DNA of 64,000 nucleotides from Candidatus Ozemobacteraceae bacterium (GTDB lineage: Bacteria; Muiribacteriota; Ozemobacteria; Ozemobacterales; Ozemobacteraceae): positions 114,189 to 178,188 of the forward strand of contig DAOSOK010000006.1 of assembly GCA_035373905.1 (NCBI GenBank). Reading direction: 5' to 3'. Below, piece by piece: positions 15,544-25,500 of the stretch (position 1 is the stretch's first letter; each line of letters starts with the position of its first letter). The position numbers and the translations under genes are program-made. A model generated the notes under the pieces. The model ran no database searches. It had not been told where the DNA came from and saw only the letters and a list, made by a program, of their open reading frames with translations.

Positions 15544-18500
15544 ATGAAGAACATCACATCCGGGCTGATGCTGGGGGTTCTCCTGTGTTTCGGGTTGATC
15601 GGTGCTCCGGCCGCGTATGGCGCCAGCGCGTCGAACAACGGTATGACGTATATCTTGCTGCCGTCGACGAACACCGACCCGGCGTATATCGTTCGACTGC
15701 AGCACCAGGATCCCTCCGGCGTGACGACGCCCCAGGCCGAATTGTATTCGCCCGGCTCAGCCGGATATCCGGCCGGCCAGTATTTCGGGCTGGCCGTCAG
15801 CCAGGAGCGCGACATCTTCCTGCTCCGATCGCCCATCCTGGGGGCGAACGAAGGCTGGTCGCAGGCGACCGTCGGTTTCGTTCCCAATGCGAGCGATTAC
15901 TCGACCGATTCCGATATTTTTCTCAGAATGATTGCCGGAAGCAGTTGCAACAGTTGGATTTCCGTTCATGGATCCAGCTACTGGAAATCCGACTTTGCCA
16001 TCAACGGAACGACGTATGCGTATGCGATGGTCGCCGGCGGCCCCACCACGGTGAAATATCTGAATCCGAACGGTTCCGGAAACGATCCGAAAGGAACCCC
16101 GATCTGGAACGGAACGCAGGGCAGTCAGAACCCGGCCGATACCAATAAATACATTCTCCCCTCCCATTGGGCGGGCATGTCCTACTACGCCTACGGCACG
16201 TCGCAACATCCGGATTACCCGTGGAAAGCCCTCGACGGACGCGAAGACCCCGTCGGGTCGGGCAAATACCGCCCCCTGGTGCTGGCAACCGCGGTTCCCA
16301 CCTATCACGGAAGCGATCAGGAGAAATTTTCCTGCGTCGTGAAGCGGGTGTATGAAAAACGCGACCGGGCCCTCACCCTCATGCGCGGTTCCGACAATCC
16401 GTTCGCCGCTTTGGCAGACCAGTCAGGGGCGGTTCTGAGCGCCACCGACATCCGAGGTACCGAGTATTTCGCGCGCGCCTGCGGTGACAACTGTATTCCC
16501 GGCGGTTCCGGCCCCGGCGTTGCGATCGATTCGACGCTGGCGAACGTAAAGGTCGTGACCTCCACCCTCGGCCGCCGGTACGGGTTCAACCAGAAGGGCA
16601 AAATGTCGGCTCCCTACGCCGACAGCAAGCAGGCGGCTCTTCGCGTCGTCAGCGCCGCCGGCGTCGAGGCCACCATCGACATGGCGAACGCCGACGGAAC
16701 GGTTCATTCGAATATCGCCAACGCGGCCTATCTGAATGCCAGGGGCGTCACCGCCTCGCAGATCAAGTCGTTCGGCGTGTCGTCGAACTTCGAGGCGGGC
16801 GCCACCGTCGACTTCATCTACGGCTCGCAGGCCGATCTTTTCGCCATGCAGGATTCCTGGTGGGGCAAAGGCGGCATCGGATACGAGTATTACAGGGATA
16901 CCGGCGATCTGTACAAGCTTGACTACACGAACAATACGAATCCGTCTCCGGAGTATCTGGGCGTGCTCACCGGAAAGGTTGATAACATCGGCGTCGACGG
17001 CGACGGTTTCCTGTATATCATGACCACCGAGAAAGACCTTTCGGATGCTAGCGTTCTCGCTCTCGCCCCGCCGACGAACTCGGTCATCGGAAATCCGAGC
17101 TATATCGTGAAGCCTTCCGAAACCCAATGGTACCGGCCGGTCTACGAGGCCACCCCGATCGTCGTTTCCGATGCCTCCAAGGCCAACAACGATTACCGGG
17201 AAATCATCTACTTCCAGGGTATTTCCAAGGTTGTCAGGAAGTATCCCCCGTCGGCCGGCAACGGCACTCTCGCGACTCCCGTGACGTCAGGCCAGCTATC
17301 CGGCTACTACGCCGACGAGTGGACGAGAAAAATCCGCTGGAACGGCTCCGTCGCCGTCTGGGAAGGCAACTGGAGTCTCGAAGCGAAGGCCAGTCGCGAC
17401 TCGGAGATTCCGGCGGAACTCGCCGTCGTGAACATCGCGAAGCTTCCCGCCGTCTTCAACGAGAACCCTGGAACGCCCCAGATTACCAGAGAAGATCGAG
17501 GATCTTTCAGCACTCCTGTTACCGAAGACACGGCGGTCAAATTCAAAGTCGAGGGATACAAACCCTACATTACGGACACGGACGGCACGACACGCCGAAA
17601 TCTCAAGTCCCTGGGAAGTTTCGGCACCGTTTACACAAACGTTCGAATCAATTATCTGCCGACCGCCGCCGGCGACTACAACCATGACGAAGACGGCGAC
17701 GGCGTATACAGCGGATTTCCCACAAGTCTGTTCGAGGCAAACGGGTTCTCGACGTCGATCACCTGGTATGCCGACCTGGTCGATGGAAACAGCGTCACCT
17801 CCCCAGTCATCAGCAGCGTTGCGGTGGCGTCGGCATCGAACCAGTCTTTCGGCGGCGCCATGTGCGACTGGAGCTTCACTCCCCCGCATCCGGGCAACTA
17901 CGCCGTCTGGGCGAACATCACCTATAACTACTTCAACTTCGCCGGCGCGAACCGCCCGACGGACCTGACCTCCAGCCAGCGCACCGTCACGACCTCGAAG
18001 CGCCTCCTGCGGGTCGTTTCCACGACCTCGCTGAACGGGCCGCCGAGTCTGATCTCGGCGATCAGCCTCGAACCTGCTCGCGCCGGGACGGGCGCCTTCC
18101 AGAACTGCTCGTCCTACGCAAATTCCGGCTACGACCTCCCCGAGGATGAATTGATCGAGAATCTTCGGATTTCCTTCAAGGCACAGTTCCTGCGGGATGC
18201 GAACTACCGGACCAACCAGTCAGCCCTGTTGACGACCTTCGATGGGATGGGCGTCTGGGATTACGATACATATTACAGCCTTTACAATGCGGCCGGCGAC
18301 GCTCCGAACTACGCTCTCCAGGGCAGCCACGTCTATAATTACCAGGCGTCCGGCGGCGGATATTCCGTCACCAATGCGTTCAATCCCGGATGGCCGAAGC
18401 CGGGAACGCCCTCACCGGCCGACTTTGGAACCCGGGTCGATGCGAGCACGCTTTCCACGAACGATCGAAAATTCCTCCGTTGGAATCTGTGGCTTGAAAA

Positions 18501-20091
18501 CACCTGCACCGGGGCCTCGGTCCCTGGCGTCACGCCTCCCTCACGCGGGGTGAAGCTGGCATCCGGAGACTGTACCGGCGCGACGATCACGCCGACGTCG
18601 AATCCGAACGAGTATCTTGTTTCCCTGAACCTGCCTTCCAGCGCACAGAACAACCAGAAGATCGCCACGCCGATCGATCCCGACCAATACACGCTCAGGC
18701 TCGAACTCATCTACCCGCGCGTCAAGTGGCAGGAAAGCGCTCTTCCCGAGAATGCCGCTCAGAAGCAGTATCGCAGCATCATTCCGGACACCGTTCCGGT
18801 CAGCGCGATCTGTGAGTTGTCGCATCCGGTCCTCCCCACGGCCGACACGGCAGTCGGAGGCGGATCCGCTTTCACCAATGCCTCGATCAAATCCTGGCTG
18901 ATCAGATCCCGAGATGCCACCCTGCCGACCATTTCGGATTGGTCGAAACCTATCATCCATACGACCGGCGACCCCGTGCCGAACGTGACAGCCTCGTTCA
19001 CCATCTCGGACAACAATCCCCGGGCCCGGTTCGATCCGTTCGAGATCGAGTATCAAATGGTCAACTCGGCACGCCCGCGCGACACGGCCGAGTCGAACAA
19101 ATTCTCCGTAACCGCGGCCACGACGAATTCGGGCATTGCACAGGCACCGAATTACGCCGATTTCTGGAAGGATGATACCTATCGCATCGGGGCCACATAC
19201 ACGGCCCAGATATCCGATTACGGTCTCGCAGGCGAGTTCAGGCCCAACGGTCTGCTGACGAACTGGGTCGGTCTTCTGTATTATCACGCGAAGGGCAGTC
19301 TCTACGACGGGCTCGGCACCGATTCGCAGAACATCACCCACCAGTTCGGCTCGTTCACGGCTCCCATTCCGACTGGCGCGATCGTCACGACGAACTGGGC
19401 CCTCGAGCGCTATGACAACGATCCTCCGGGTTTCCGCATCGAACTGATCTCCCAGAACGACAACCGCCGCTGGGTGGCCACGCTCGCTGAAGGCATTCAG
19501 GATATCGTCTGCTGCCCGAAAACAGACGGGGAACTCGCGCCGGCCTCCCTGTCCGTCGCCTGTTTCAATCTCGATGGCACGATGATTGGCGGCGGCCCAA
19601 CCATGGCGAGCGTCAACGGATGTTCCCGATATCCCACCCAACTCGGGGCCGCCTTCGAGACGGTGGACGCAGGAAGCCTCCCCCTCGATCCAACGCTGAT
19701 GCCCCGCGTGCGCCGCTCGAGTCGCCTGCTCGTCAATCTCGACATTCTCGAGAACGTCGACTACAAGAGTCTGACGGCCGCCACGTTCGACATCACGGAA
19801 AACCTGGAAGCCGGGGGCACGCGAAGCCTCCTGCCGGGCGGAAACGCGGTGTCGCTGCCTCTCGACGCGGCTTTTCTGGCCGACAACTCGCCGAATCCGC
19901 AGGTCCAGTCGCCGCGGGCACGTTACACGGTCGACATGCCGATGAAGGTGCTGCCCAACCAGCCCCAGGTGACCATGACCGTTTCGGCCACGGATGCCCA
20001 GGGCAACGTTCGCACGCTCGTCCTGCCGATCGTGATCGTCGACAGCTCCTTCGACGCGCGCGTGCTCGAAAGCAAGGAAAACAGGAACTGA
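15544..20091 (+). CDS. Giant secreted protein (1515 aa), PilY1-like by context
   Basis: An exported protein with signal MKNITSGLMLGVLLCFGLIG to about AYGA and a strong AAGGAGGT site. It is beta-rich throughout, with propeller-like runs such as VDNIGVDGDGFLYIMTTEK. A calcium-loop-like stretch, DYNHDEDGDGVYS, starts at Asp711 and resembles dockerin or EF-hand loops. No domain is confidently recognised. Its size, position at the end of a pilV/pilX/pilW-like operon and Ca-loop motif suggest a pilus-tip adhesin like PilY1; sequence proof is lacking. A strong terminator follows. Confidence 0.6.
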   Translation: MKNITSGLMLGVLLCFGLIGAPAAYGASASNNGMTYILLPSTNTDPAYIVRLQHQDPSGVTTPQAELYSPGSAGYPAGQYFGLAVSQERDIFLLRSPILGANEGWSQATVGFVPNASDYSTDSDIFLRMIAGSSCNSWISVHGSSYWKSDFAINGTTYAYAMVAGGPTTVKYLNPNGSGNDPKGTPIWNGTQGSQNPADTNKYILPSHWAGMSYYAYGTSQHPDYPWKALDGREDPVGSGKYRPLVLATAVPTYHGSDQEKFSCVVKRVYEKRDRALTLMRGSDNPFAALADQSGAVLSATDIRGTEYFARACGDNCIPGGSGPGVAIDSTLANVKVVTSTLGRRYGFNQKGKMSAPYADSKQAALRVVSAAGVEATIDMANADGTVHSNIANAAYLNARGVTASQIKSFGVSSNFEAGATVDFIYGSQADLFAMQDSWWGKGGIGYEYYRDTGDLYKLDYTNNTNPSPEYLGVLTGKVDNIGVDGDGFLYIMTTEKDLSDASVLALAPPTNSVIGNPSYIVKPSETQWYRPVYEATPIVVSDASKANNDYREIIYFQGISKVVRKYPPSAGNGTLATPVTSGQLSGYYADEWTRKIRWNGSVAVWEGNWSLEAKASRDSEIPAELAVVNIAKLPAVFNENPGTPQITREDRGSFSTPVTEDTAVKFKVEGYKPYITDTDGTTRRNLKSLGSFGTVYTNVRINYLPTAAGDYNHDEDGDGVYSGFPTSLFEANGFSTSITWYADLVDGNSVTSPVISSVAVASASNQSFGGAMCDWSFTPPHPGNYAVWANITYNYFNFAGANRPTDLTSSQRTVTTSKRLLRVVSTTSLNGPPSLISAISLEPARAGTGAFQNCSSYANSGYDLPEDELIENLRISFKAQFLRDANYRTNQSALLTTFDGMGVWDYDTYYSLYNAAGDAPNYALQGSHVYNYQASGGGYSVTNAFNPGWPKPGTPSPADFGTRVDASTLSTNDRKFLRWNLWLENTCTGASVPGVTPPSRGVKLASGDCTGATITPTSNPNEYLVSLNLPSSAQNNQKIATPIDPDQYTLRLELIYPRVKWQESALPENAAQKQYRSIIPDTVPVSAICELSHPVLPTADTAVGGGSAFTNASIKSWLIRSRDATLPTISDWSKPIIHTTGDPVPNVTASFTISDNNPRARFDPFEIEYQMVNSARPRDTAESNKFSVTAATTNSGIAQAPNYADFWKDDTYRIGATYTAQISDYGLAGEFRPNGLLTNWVGLLYYHAKGSLYDGLGTDSQNITHQFGSFTAPIPTGAIVTTNWALERYDNDPPGFRIELISQNDNRRWVATLAEGIQDIVCCPKTDGELAPASLSVACFNLDGTMIGGGPTMASVNGCSRYPTQLGAAFETVDAGSLPLDPTLMPRVRRSSRLLVNLDILENVDYKSLTAATFDITENLEAGGTRSLLPGGNAVSLPLDAAFLADNSPNPQVQSPRARYTVDMPMKVLPNQPQVTMTVSATDAQGNVRTLVLPIVIVDSSFDARVLESKENRN

Positions 20092-20116
20092 CCCCGGACC
20101 TTCGTTTCACCAGATC

Positions 20117-20148
20117 AGCGGGGACGCCTCTACGGCGTCCCCGCTTTT
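20117..20148 (+). terminator. Strong intrinsic terminator of the second pilin operon
   Basis: A perfect 12-bp stem (AGCGGGGACGCC and its complement) with a five-base loop runs into TTTT, 26 bases after the stop of the giant secreted protein. Confidence 0.9.
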
Positions 20149-20198
20149 CCGCTGTCTCGACGGACGCAATTCATGAGGCGGGGCCCGCAGAGGCGAAA

Positions 20199-21029
20199 AT
20201 GAAAATTCCATATTATTATATTATTAGTTATTTTCTATGCGCCGTCCTTTTCCTTCTTCCCTGCGTTTCCGAGCGGTGGCCTGTTCGCGCATGCTCGCCT
20301 TCGGACTTCATTCTCGACGACTTCGCAGCCCGCTGCACGGACCTGTCCGGGAAGATCAGGGATACCGAGCTTTCCTACAGGATGCGGTTTCCGGATGCGG
20401 CGAGCCGGTCGGCCCTGCTGCTGGACGCGTGGCTTTCCTTCTTTCTCGACCATGGCGTTACGCCGCCGCCGGTCTACGCATCGCTGACGGGGCCCGCCTG
20501 GGAAAACGGGATGAGGAGCCTCGGAAGCCGGATCGGCGGACTGGGCCGCGGAGAACCGGTGTCTCCTGAAGCGCTCGACCTGATGACGCTCCCGCTCGAA
20601 CTCCTCGCCCAACCCGACCACCTGTTTCCCTTTCAGAACGCCCTGGCCACGGCGACGAGAAGATTCGAATCGATCTTGGCCGGCATCGGCTCCGCGTCAA
20701 CGCCCCTGTCACCCACGTATCTGGCGGCCGACCGGGAGATCGGACAGTCGTTCGCGCTCATCAGCGGCATGTGCGAAAACGCTCCGGCGTTGCGGGCCCG
20801 CCTGTCGACCCTGTATTCGAGCCTGACGGCGCTTTCCGCGGACATTCCCCAGGATGCCGCCTCCGCCGCCGATTCGATCGAGGGAGAATTGCCGCTGAAC
20901 GACGAGGACCGGCGCGCACTGCTGGAGCTTCACCTCGGAAGCCTGCGGGACGAAGTAGCGTTTCTTTCGCCGATCGCCTTCTGGCAACCATCGCAAACGG
21001 CATCGCAAGCTGAACCCGCGAACCAGTAA
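20199..21029 (+). CDS. Exported or membrane-anchored helical protein of unknown function
   Basis: A 276-residue protein starting MKIPYYYIISYFLCAVLFLL, a signal or anchor encoded by unusually AT-rich codons, then mostly alpha-helical sequence (LSGKIRDTELSYRMRF, ALRARLSTLYSSLTALSA). AGAGG lies five bases before the ATG. No family is recognised. It stands alone between the terminator of the pilin operon and convergent ftsY. Confidence 0.55.
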   Translation: MKIPYYYIISYFLCAVLFLLPCVSERWPVRACSPSDFILDDFAARCTDLSGKIRDTELSYRMRFPDAASRSALLLDAWLSFFLDHGVTPPPVYASLTGPAWENGMRSLGSRIGGLGRGEPVSPEALDLMTLPLELLAQPDHLFPFQNALATATRRFESILAGIGSASTPLSPTYLAADREIGQSFALISGMCENAPALRARLSTLYSSLTALSADIPQDAASAADSIEGELPLNDEDRRALLELHLGSLRDEVAFLSPIAFWQPSQTASQAEPANQ

Positions 21030-21091
21030 CGGGCAGTGTAAAACGCACCGCCCAGGCAACTCGGGCGAGTCACGATGCGCCCCGCGGGAAC

Positions 21092-22534
21092 TTACAGGAC
21101 GGTGTAGTCGCTTTCCTTGCTTTTGCCTTCGCCTTCGGCGAAGAGGGCTTCGAGGAACTGCTCGGGATCGAAAGACATCAAATCGTCCATCTTCTCGCCG
21201 ACGCCGATGAACTTCACCGGGACGGACAACTGTTCCTCGACGGCGAACAGGACGCCGCCCTTGGCTGTTCCGTCGAGTTTCGTCATGACGAGGCCGCTGA
21301 TGGGAAGCACCTCGTTGAACAGTTTCGCCTGCTGAACGGCGTTCTGGCCGGTCGTCGCGTCGAGCACGAGGAGAATTTCATGCGGCCCGCCGTCGCTTTC
21401 CTTCGCAGCGATCTTCTGGACCTTGGCCAGCTCGGCCATCAGGTCGGCCTTCACGTGCATGCGGCCAGCAGTGTCGACGATCAGCAGATCGGCGCCGCGT
21501 TTTTTCGCCGCCGCGATGGCGTCGAACACAAGGGCGCCGGGATCGCCGCCCTCCTGACCGCGGATAACCTCGACCCCGACGCGGTCTCCCCAGATGCAGA
21601 GTTGATCGATGGCGGCGGCCCGGAACGTGTCGCCGGCCGCGAGCATGACCTTTTTGCCGTCCTTGACGAATTTCCGGGCAAGTTTCGCGATGGTCGTGGT
21701 CTTGCCGACGCCGTTCACGCCGATGATGAGGAAAAGCGTCAGGCCGTTCTCGTTGAACTTCGGCACGGAGGCGAACTTCGTCAGACGCAGTTTGAGCTGT
21801 TCGCGCAGGAGCGTGTAGATACGGTTCGGATCGGATATGCGCTCTTCGGCGACCTTCGCGTGGAGATACTGCAGGAGTTCTTGTGTGGTCTTCACGCCGA
21901 GGTCGGCTTCGAACAGCGTCGCTTCGAGATCTTCGAGCAGGTCGTCATCGATCTTCGCCCGACCGAGGACGAGGTTTTTCACCTTGCCGACGAAGCTCTC
22001 GCGGGTCTTGCGCAGGCCGGTGCTGAGCCGCTCGTACCAGGTAAGCGCAGGCTCTTCCTCGACGACGGGCTTTCTCGCGACTTCGGCCGCCGTGACGGGG
22101 GGTGTCGGAACCGTTTCGACGAGCGGCTGGACGACCGGCGTCTCGCCGACAACAGGCGGGGGCGCCGTCGTGGGCGGCTGGACGGGGATCTGCTCAGGAG
22201 GCCGTTCAGCCTGGAGTTGCGCCGGGGGAGGAGCTTTTTCGCCTGGAAGAATCTCGCCTTCCGGCGGCGGTTCCTGCTCGTCCTCGATCGGGACGAGCCA
22301 GGCGAACAGGAGCAGCGTCAGGCCCGAGAGAGCGGTCACCGACGAGATGATGATCTGGTTCGGACCGCTCTGGTAATAAATCAGGCCGCCTTCGATCAAC
22401 AGGCAGAGGCCGATCAGCAGAACGACGAGCCGGGGCTCGGTCCATTCGCTGCGGGGCGCCGGGGGGGGGGAAGCGTTTTCCGGTGCGGCTGCGGCTTCGG
22501 GCGCCTGGGTTTTGGGTTCGCTGCTTTCACTCAT
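21092..22534 (-). CDS. ftsY: Signal recognition particle receptor FtsY, membrane-anchored
   Basis: FtsY binds the SRP and delivers ribosomes making membrane proteins to the Sec translocon. The 480-residue protein has a disordered start, two predicted membrane helices (~35-53, LVVLLIGLCLLIEGGLI; ~60-81), a Pro-rich linker to ~160 and the NG GTPase domain. G1 is GVNGVGKTT (272-280), G3 DTAGR (354-358) and G4 TKLD (418-421). A double membrane anchor is unusual for this normally peripheral protein. The ATG overlaps the smc stop by four bases; smc-ftsY linkage is common in bacteria. Confidence 0.95.
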   Translation of the reverse strand: MSESSEPKTQAPEAAAAPENASPPPAPRSEWTEPRLVVLLIGLCLLIEGGLIYYQSGPNQIIISSVTALSGLTLLLFAWLVPIEDEQEPPPEGEILPGEKAPPPAQLQAERPPEQIPVQPPTTAPPPVVGETPVVQPLVETVPTPPVTAAEVARKPVVEEEPALTWYERLSTGLRKTRESFVGKVKNLVLGRAKIDDDLLEDLEATLFEADLGVKTTQELLQYLHAKVAEERISDPNRIYTLLREQLKLRLTKFASVPKFNENGLTLFLIIGVNGVGKTTTIAKLARKFVKDGKKVMLAAGDTFRAAAIDQLCIWGDRVGVEVIRGQEGGDPGALVFDAIAAAKKRGADLLIVDTAGRMHVKADLMAELAKVQKIAAKESDGGPHEILLVLDATTGQNAVQQAKLFNEVLPISGLVMTKLDGTAKGGVLFAVEEQLSVPVKFIGVGEKMDDLMSFDPEQFLEALFAEGEGKSKESDYTVL

Positions 22535-25500
22535 GAAGCTGACTCCCTGGGCTGACTGAACTGGCCGGCATCGACGCCGGTCGCCTGCGCCCGTTCGGCG
22601 GCGACGGCGGCTTTCAGGCGCTCGGTCACGCTGCCCCCCTTACGGGCGGTGAATTCGCGGATCTTTTCCTGGTCTTCGAGCCTGATCGAGATCTGGCGCG
22701 ACGTTCCGGATTTTTCGAGCGCGATGCCGTAGATGACATCGACGGCCTGCATCGTTTCTTTGTTGTGGGTAATGATGAAGAATTGGGTTTTGTCGGCGAA
22801 ACTGCGGAGCAGGCGTGTGAACCGGCGCACGTTCGCCTCGTCGAGCGAAGCTTCTATTTCATCAAGTATACAAAACGCCGGCGGTTTGACCTGCAGAATG
22901 GAGAACAGAAGTGCGATCGAGATCATCGCCTTTTCGCCGCCCGAGAACAATTCTATCGTCGACAGTTTTTTATCGGGAAGCTGGCAGACGATCTCGACGT
23001 TGCTCTCCAGCGGGGTCTCGGGCGTCGTGAGTTTCAGCCGGGCCGAGCCGCCGGGGAAGACGACCCGGAAGATCTCGCCGAAGGCGTTGTCGATTTGGCC
23101 GAAGGTTTCGAGAAACCGCTCACTCGAGATCTTTTCGATCTCGGCGATGACCTGTTCGAGAGACGCTGCGGCATCGGTCATATCGCGGATCTGGCCGGTC
23201 AGGAACTCGAAGCGCTCTTTCGTTTTCTCGTATTCCTCGATCGCGAGCGGGTTCACCGGCTCGAGCATCTGCTGTTCCGAGCGGCGAGCGGCGATTTGCT
23301 CGGCCAGGTCGGCCCTGCTCTCGTATTTCCGGAGCTGGGTGCCGATCTGCGCCACGTCGAAGTCGTATTCGGCGCGCAGAATGCTCTCCTTGTTCGAGAT
23401 ATGCGTCTTGATTTCGGCAAGCTTCACGTCGAGCTCGCCGAGCTTCGCGCGGGTCGAGTCGGCGATCTTGGAGCGGCTCTGCCAGGTGTGATCGAGCGTC
23501 TCGAGCTCCTTGGCGCAGGCGCGGTATTCGACCTGGAGCGCCTCGTAGGCTTTCTCGATTCCGGCCTTCTTTGCTTCGAGGGCCTGGATTTCGTTCTGGA
23601 ACCCGGCAATGCCGCGTTCGGCCTCTTTCCGGGCATTTTCGAGCTGCTCGATCTCGGCGGTGGCGCGGTCGCGCCGTTCCTGGGCCTCGCGGCGGCGCTT
23701 CGCGGCAGCCTCGATCTCGCGCTTCAGCGCCTTCTTCCGTTCGACGATCTGCGCCTGGGCGAGTTTCTCGTCGTTCAGCAGGCCCCGCAGGGAGGTAAGT
23801 CGGGTCTGGATGGCCGTTTCCCGGCCGCTCATTTCCTGGAGGCGTGCCGTGAGCTCGGTATTCTGGCTTTCGAGCGTGACGAGCTCCTGCTGGGCGGTCG
23901 CCTGCATCTGGCGGACGCGGTCGAGTTCCTTCTGGATCTCGCGGCGGTTGACGTCGAGGCTGTCGAACTCGGCGCGTCGGGTCGAGAGGTCACCTTCGAC
24001 GACGACCAGGCGCTTCTGGAAGAACTCCATCGACTGCCGGGTGCGGTTCAGGCTTTCCTCGCGCTGGCGGATCACCTGGCCGAGCGAGCCGCGCTCGGAC
24101 CTGAGGCGGGTGACGAGGCCGGTCAGCTTCTTTTCGGCCGCGGCCAGCGACTTCAGCTTTTCTTCGGCCTCTTCGAGCTCGCGCTTGCGGGCAAGGAGAC
24201 CAGCGGTTTTCTGGCCTTCGGCGCCGCCCGTCATCGCGCCCGAGGAGCGGACGATGTCACCGTCGAGGGTGACGATGCGATTGAAGTTGCGGGTCGTGCG
24301 AGAGTAGGCGACCGCGTCGTCGAGGTTCTCGAAGACGAGGATGCGGCCCAGCAGGAAGTTCATGATGGAATAATATTTCGCATCATATTGAACGAGGTCG
24401 AGCGCGACGCCGAGGCAGCCCTTCGCGCGCGTCTGTTCGACGCGGGACGGCGCCTGGATCATGTCGATCGGCAGGAACGTGGCGCGGCCAGCCTTGCGCT
24501 CCTTCAGGATCGCGATCGCCCGCTGGGCGGTTTCCGCGTCGCGGGTGACGATGTCCTGGATGCTGCCGCCGAGGGCGGTTTCGAAGGCCATCTCGTAGCC
24601 CTTTGGCACGGTGATGAGGTCGCCGACCATGCCGCAGATGCCGGGCAATTCCCGGTCTTTCAGGGCAAGAGCCTCGCGTACGCCGCGATGGATGCCTCCG
24701 TCGGAGCGATTTTTCAGATCTTCGAGAATGTTGCGCTTCGCCGTGAGCACCTTGAACTGGTCGACGGTCGAGACGAGCTCTTCCTCGGCGCGGCGCAGGT
24801 CTTTATCGAGACGGTTCGCGTGGGACTGATCGTCGGAAAGGCGGGTTCCCTCGTCGGTGATGGTGGCTTCCATCGCCTTGAGTTCCTTCTCGATGTTCGC
24901 CTTTTCGCCGTTCAGCTTCTCGAGGGCGACGTTGAGGGTCGTCACGTCGCCGGCCCCCTTTTCCAGCTGGCGTTCGAGGATCTGGATCTGCGAGTTCGCG
25001 GAGTTGATCGTGTTCTTCCTGGCGACCATCTCGCCGGCGATCTTGTAGGAGGACTCGCGGTCCTGGCTGACGCTCTTCAGGTGGGCGTCGAGCTCATCCT
25101 GGACCTTGGAAAGGTTCGCGTCGATCTCGGCCATGCGGCCGGCGACGGCGATTTCCGCAGCCTCTTCGTCGCGGAGGCGGCCTTCGGCGTCGGCGATCTC
25201 CTGGCCGCCGTCGGCGAGGTTCTTCTCGATCTGGGCGACCTCTTCGGTGATGGCCTGGCGCCGCGCCTCGTGGCCGCGCGCCTCTTCCTTCAGGACGGCC
25301 ATGCGTTCCCGGATGCCGTCGATGGTGAGAACGACTTCGCGGGATTCGTTCTGGCGGGCCTGGAGCTGGGTCTCGAACTCCTGGACCTTCGCTCGCACGC
25401 CGCTCTTGCGGCTGTCGATCTCTTCGAGGAACTTTTCGATCTCGGCGACTTTGGCGATGAGGCCGCGGCGCATCGAATCGACGTTTTCCGCGTCGCCGTA

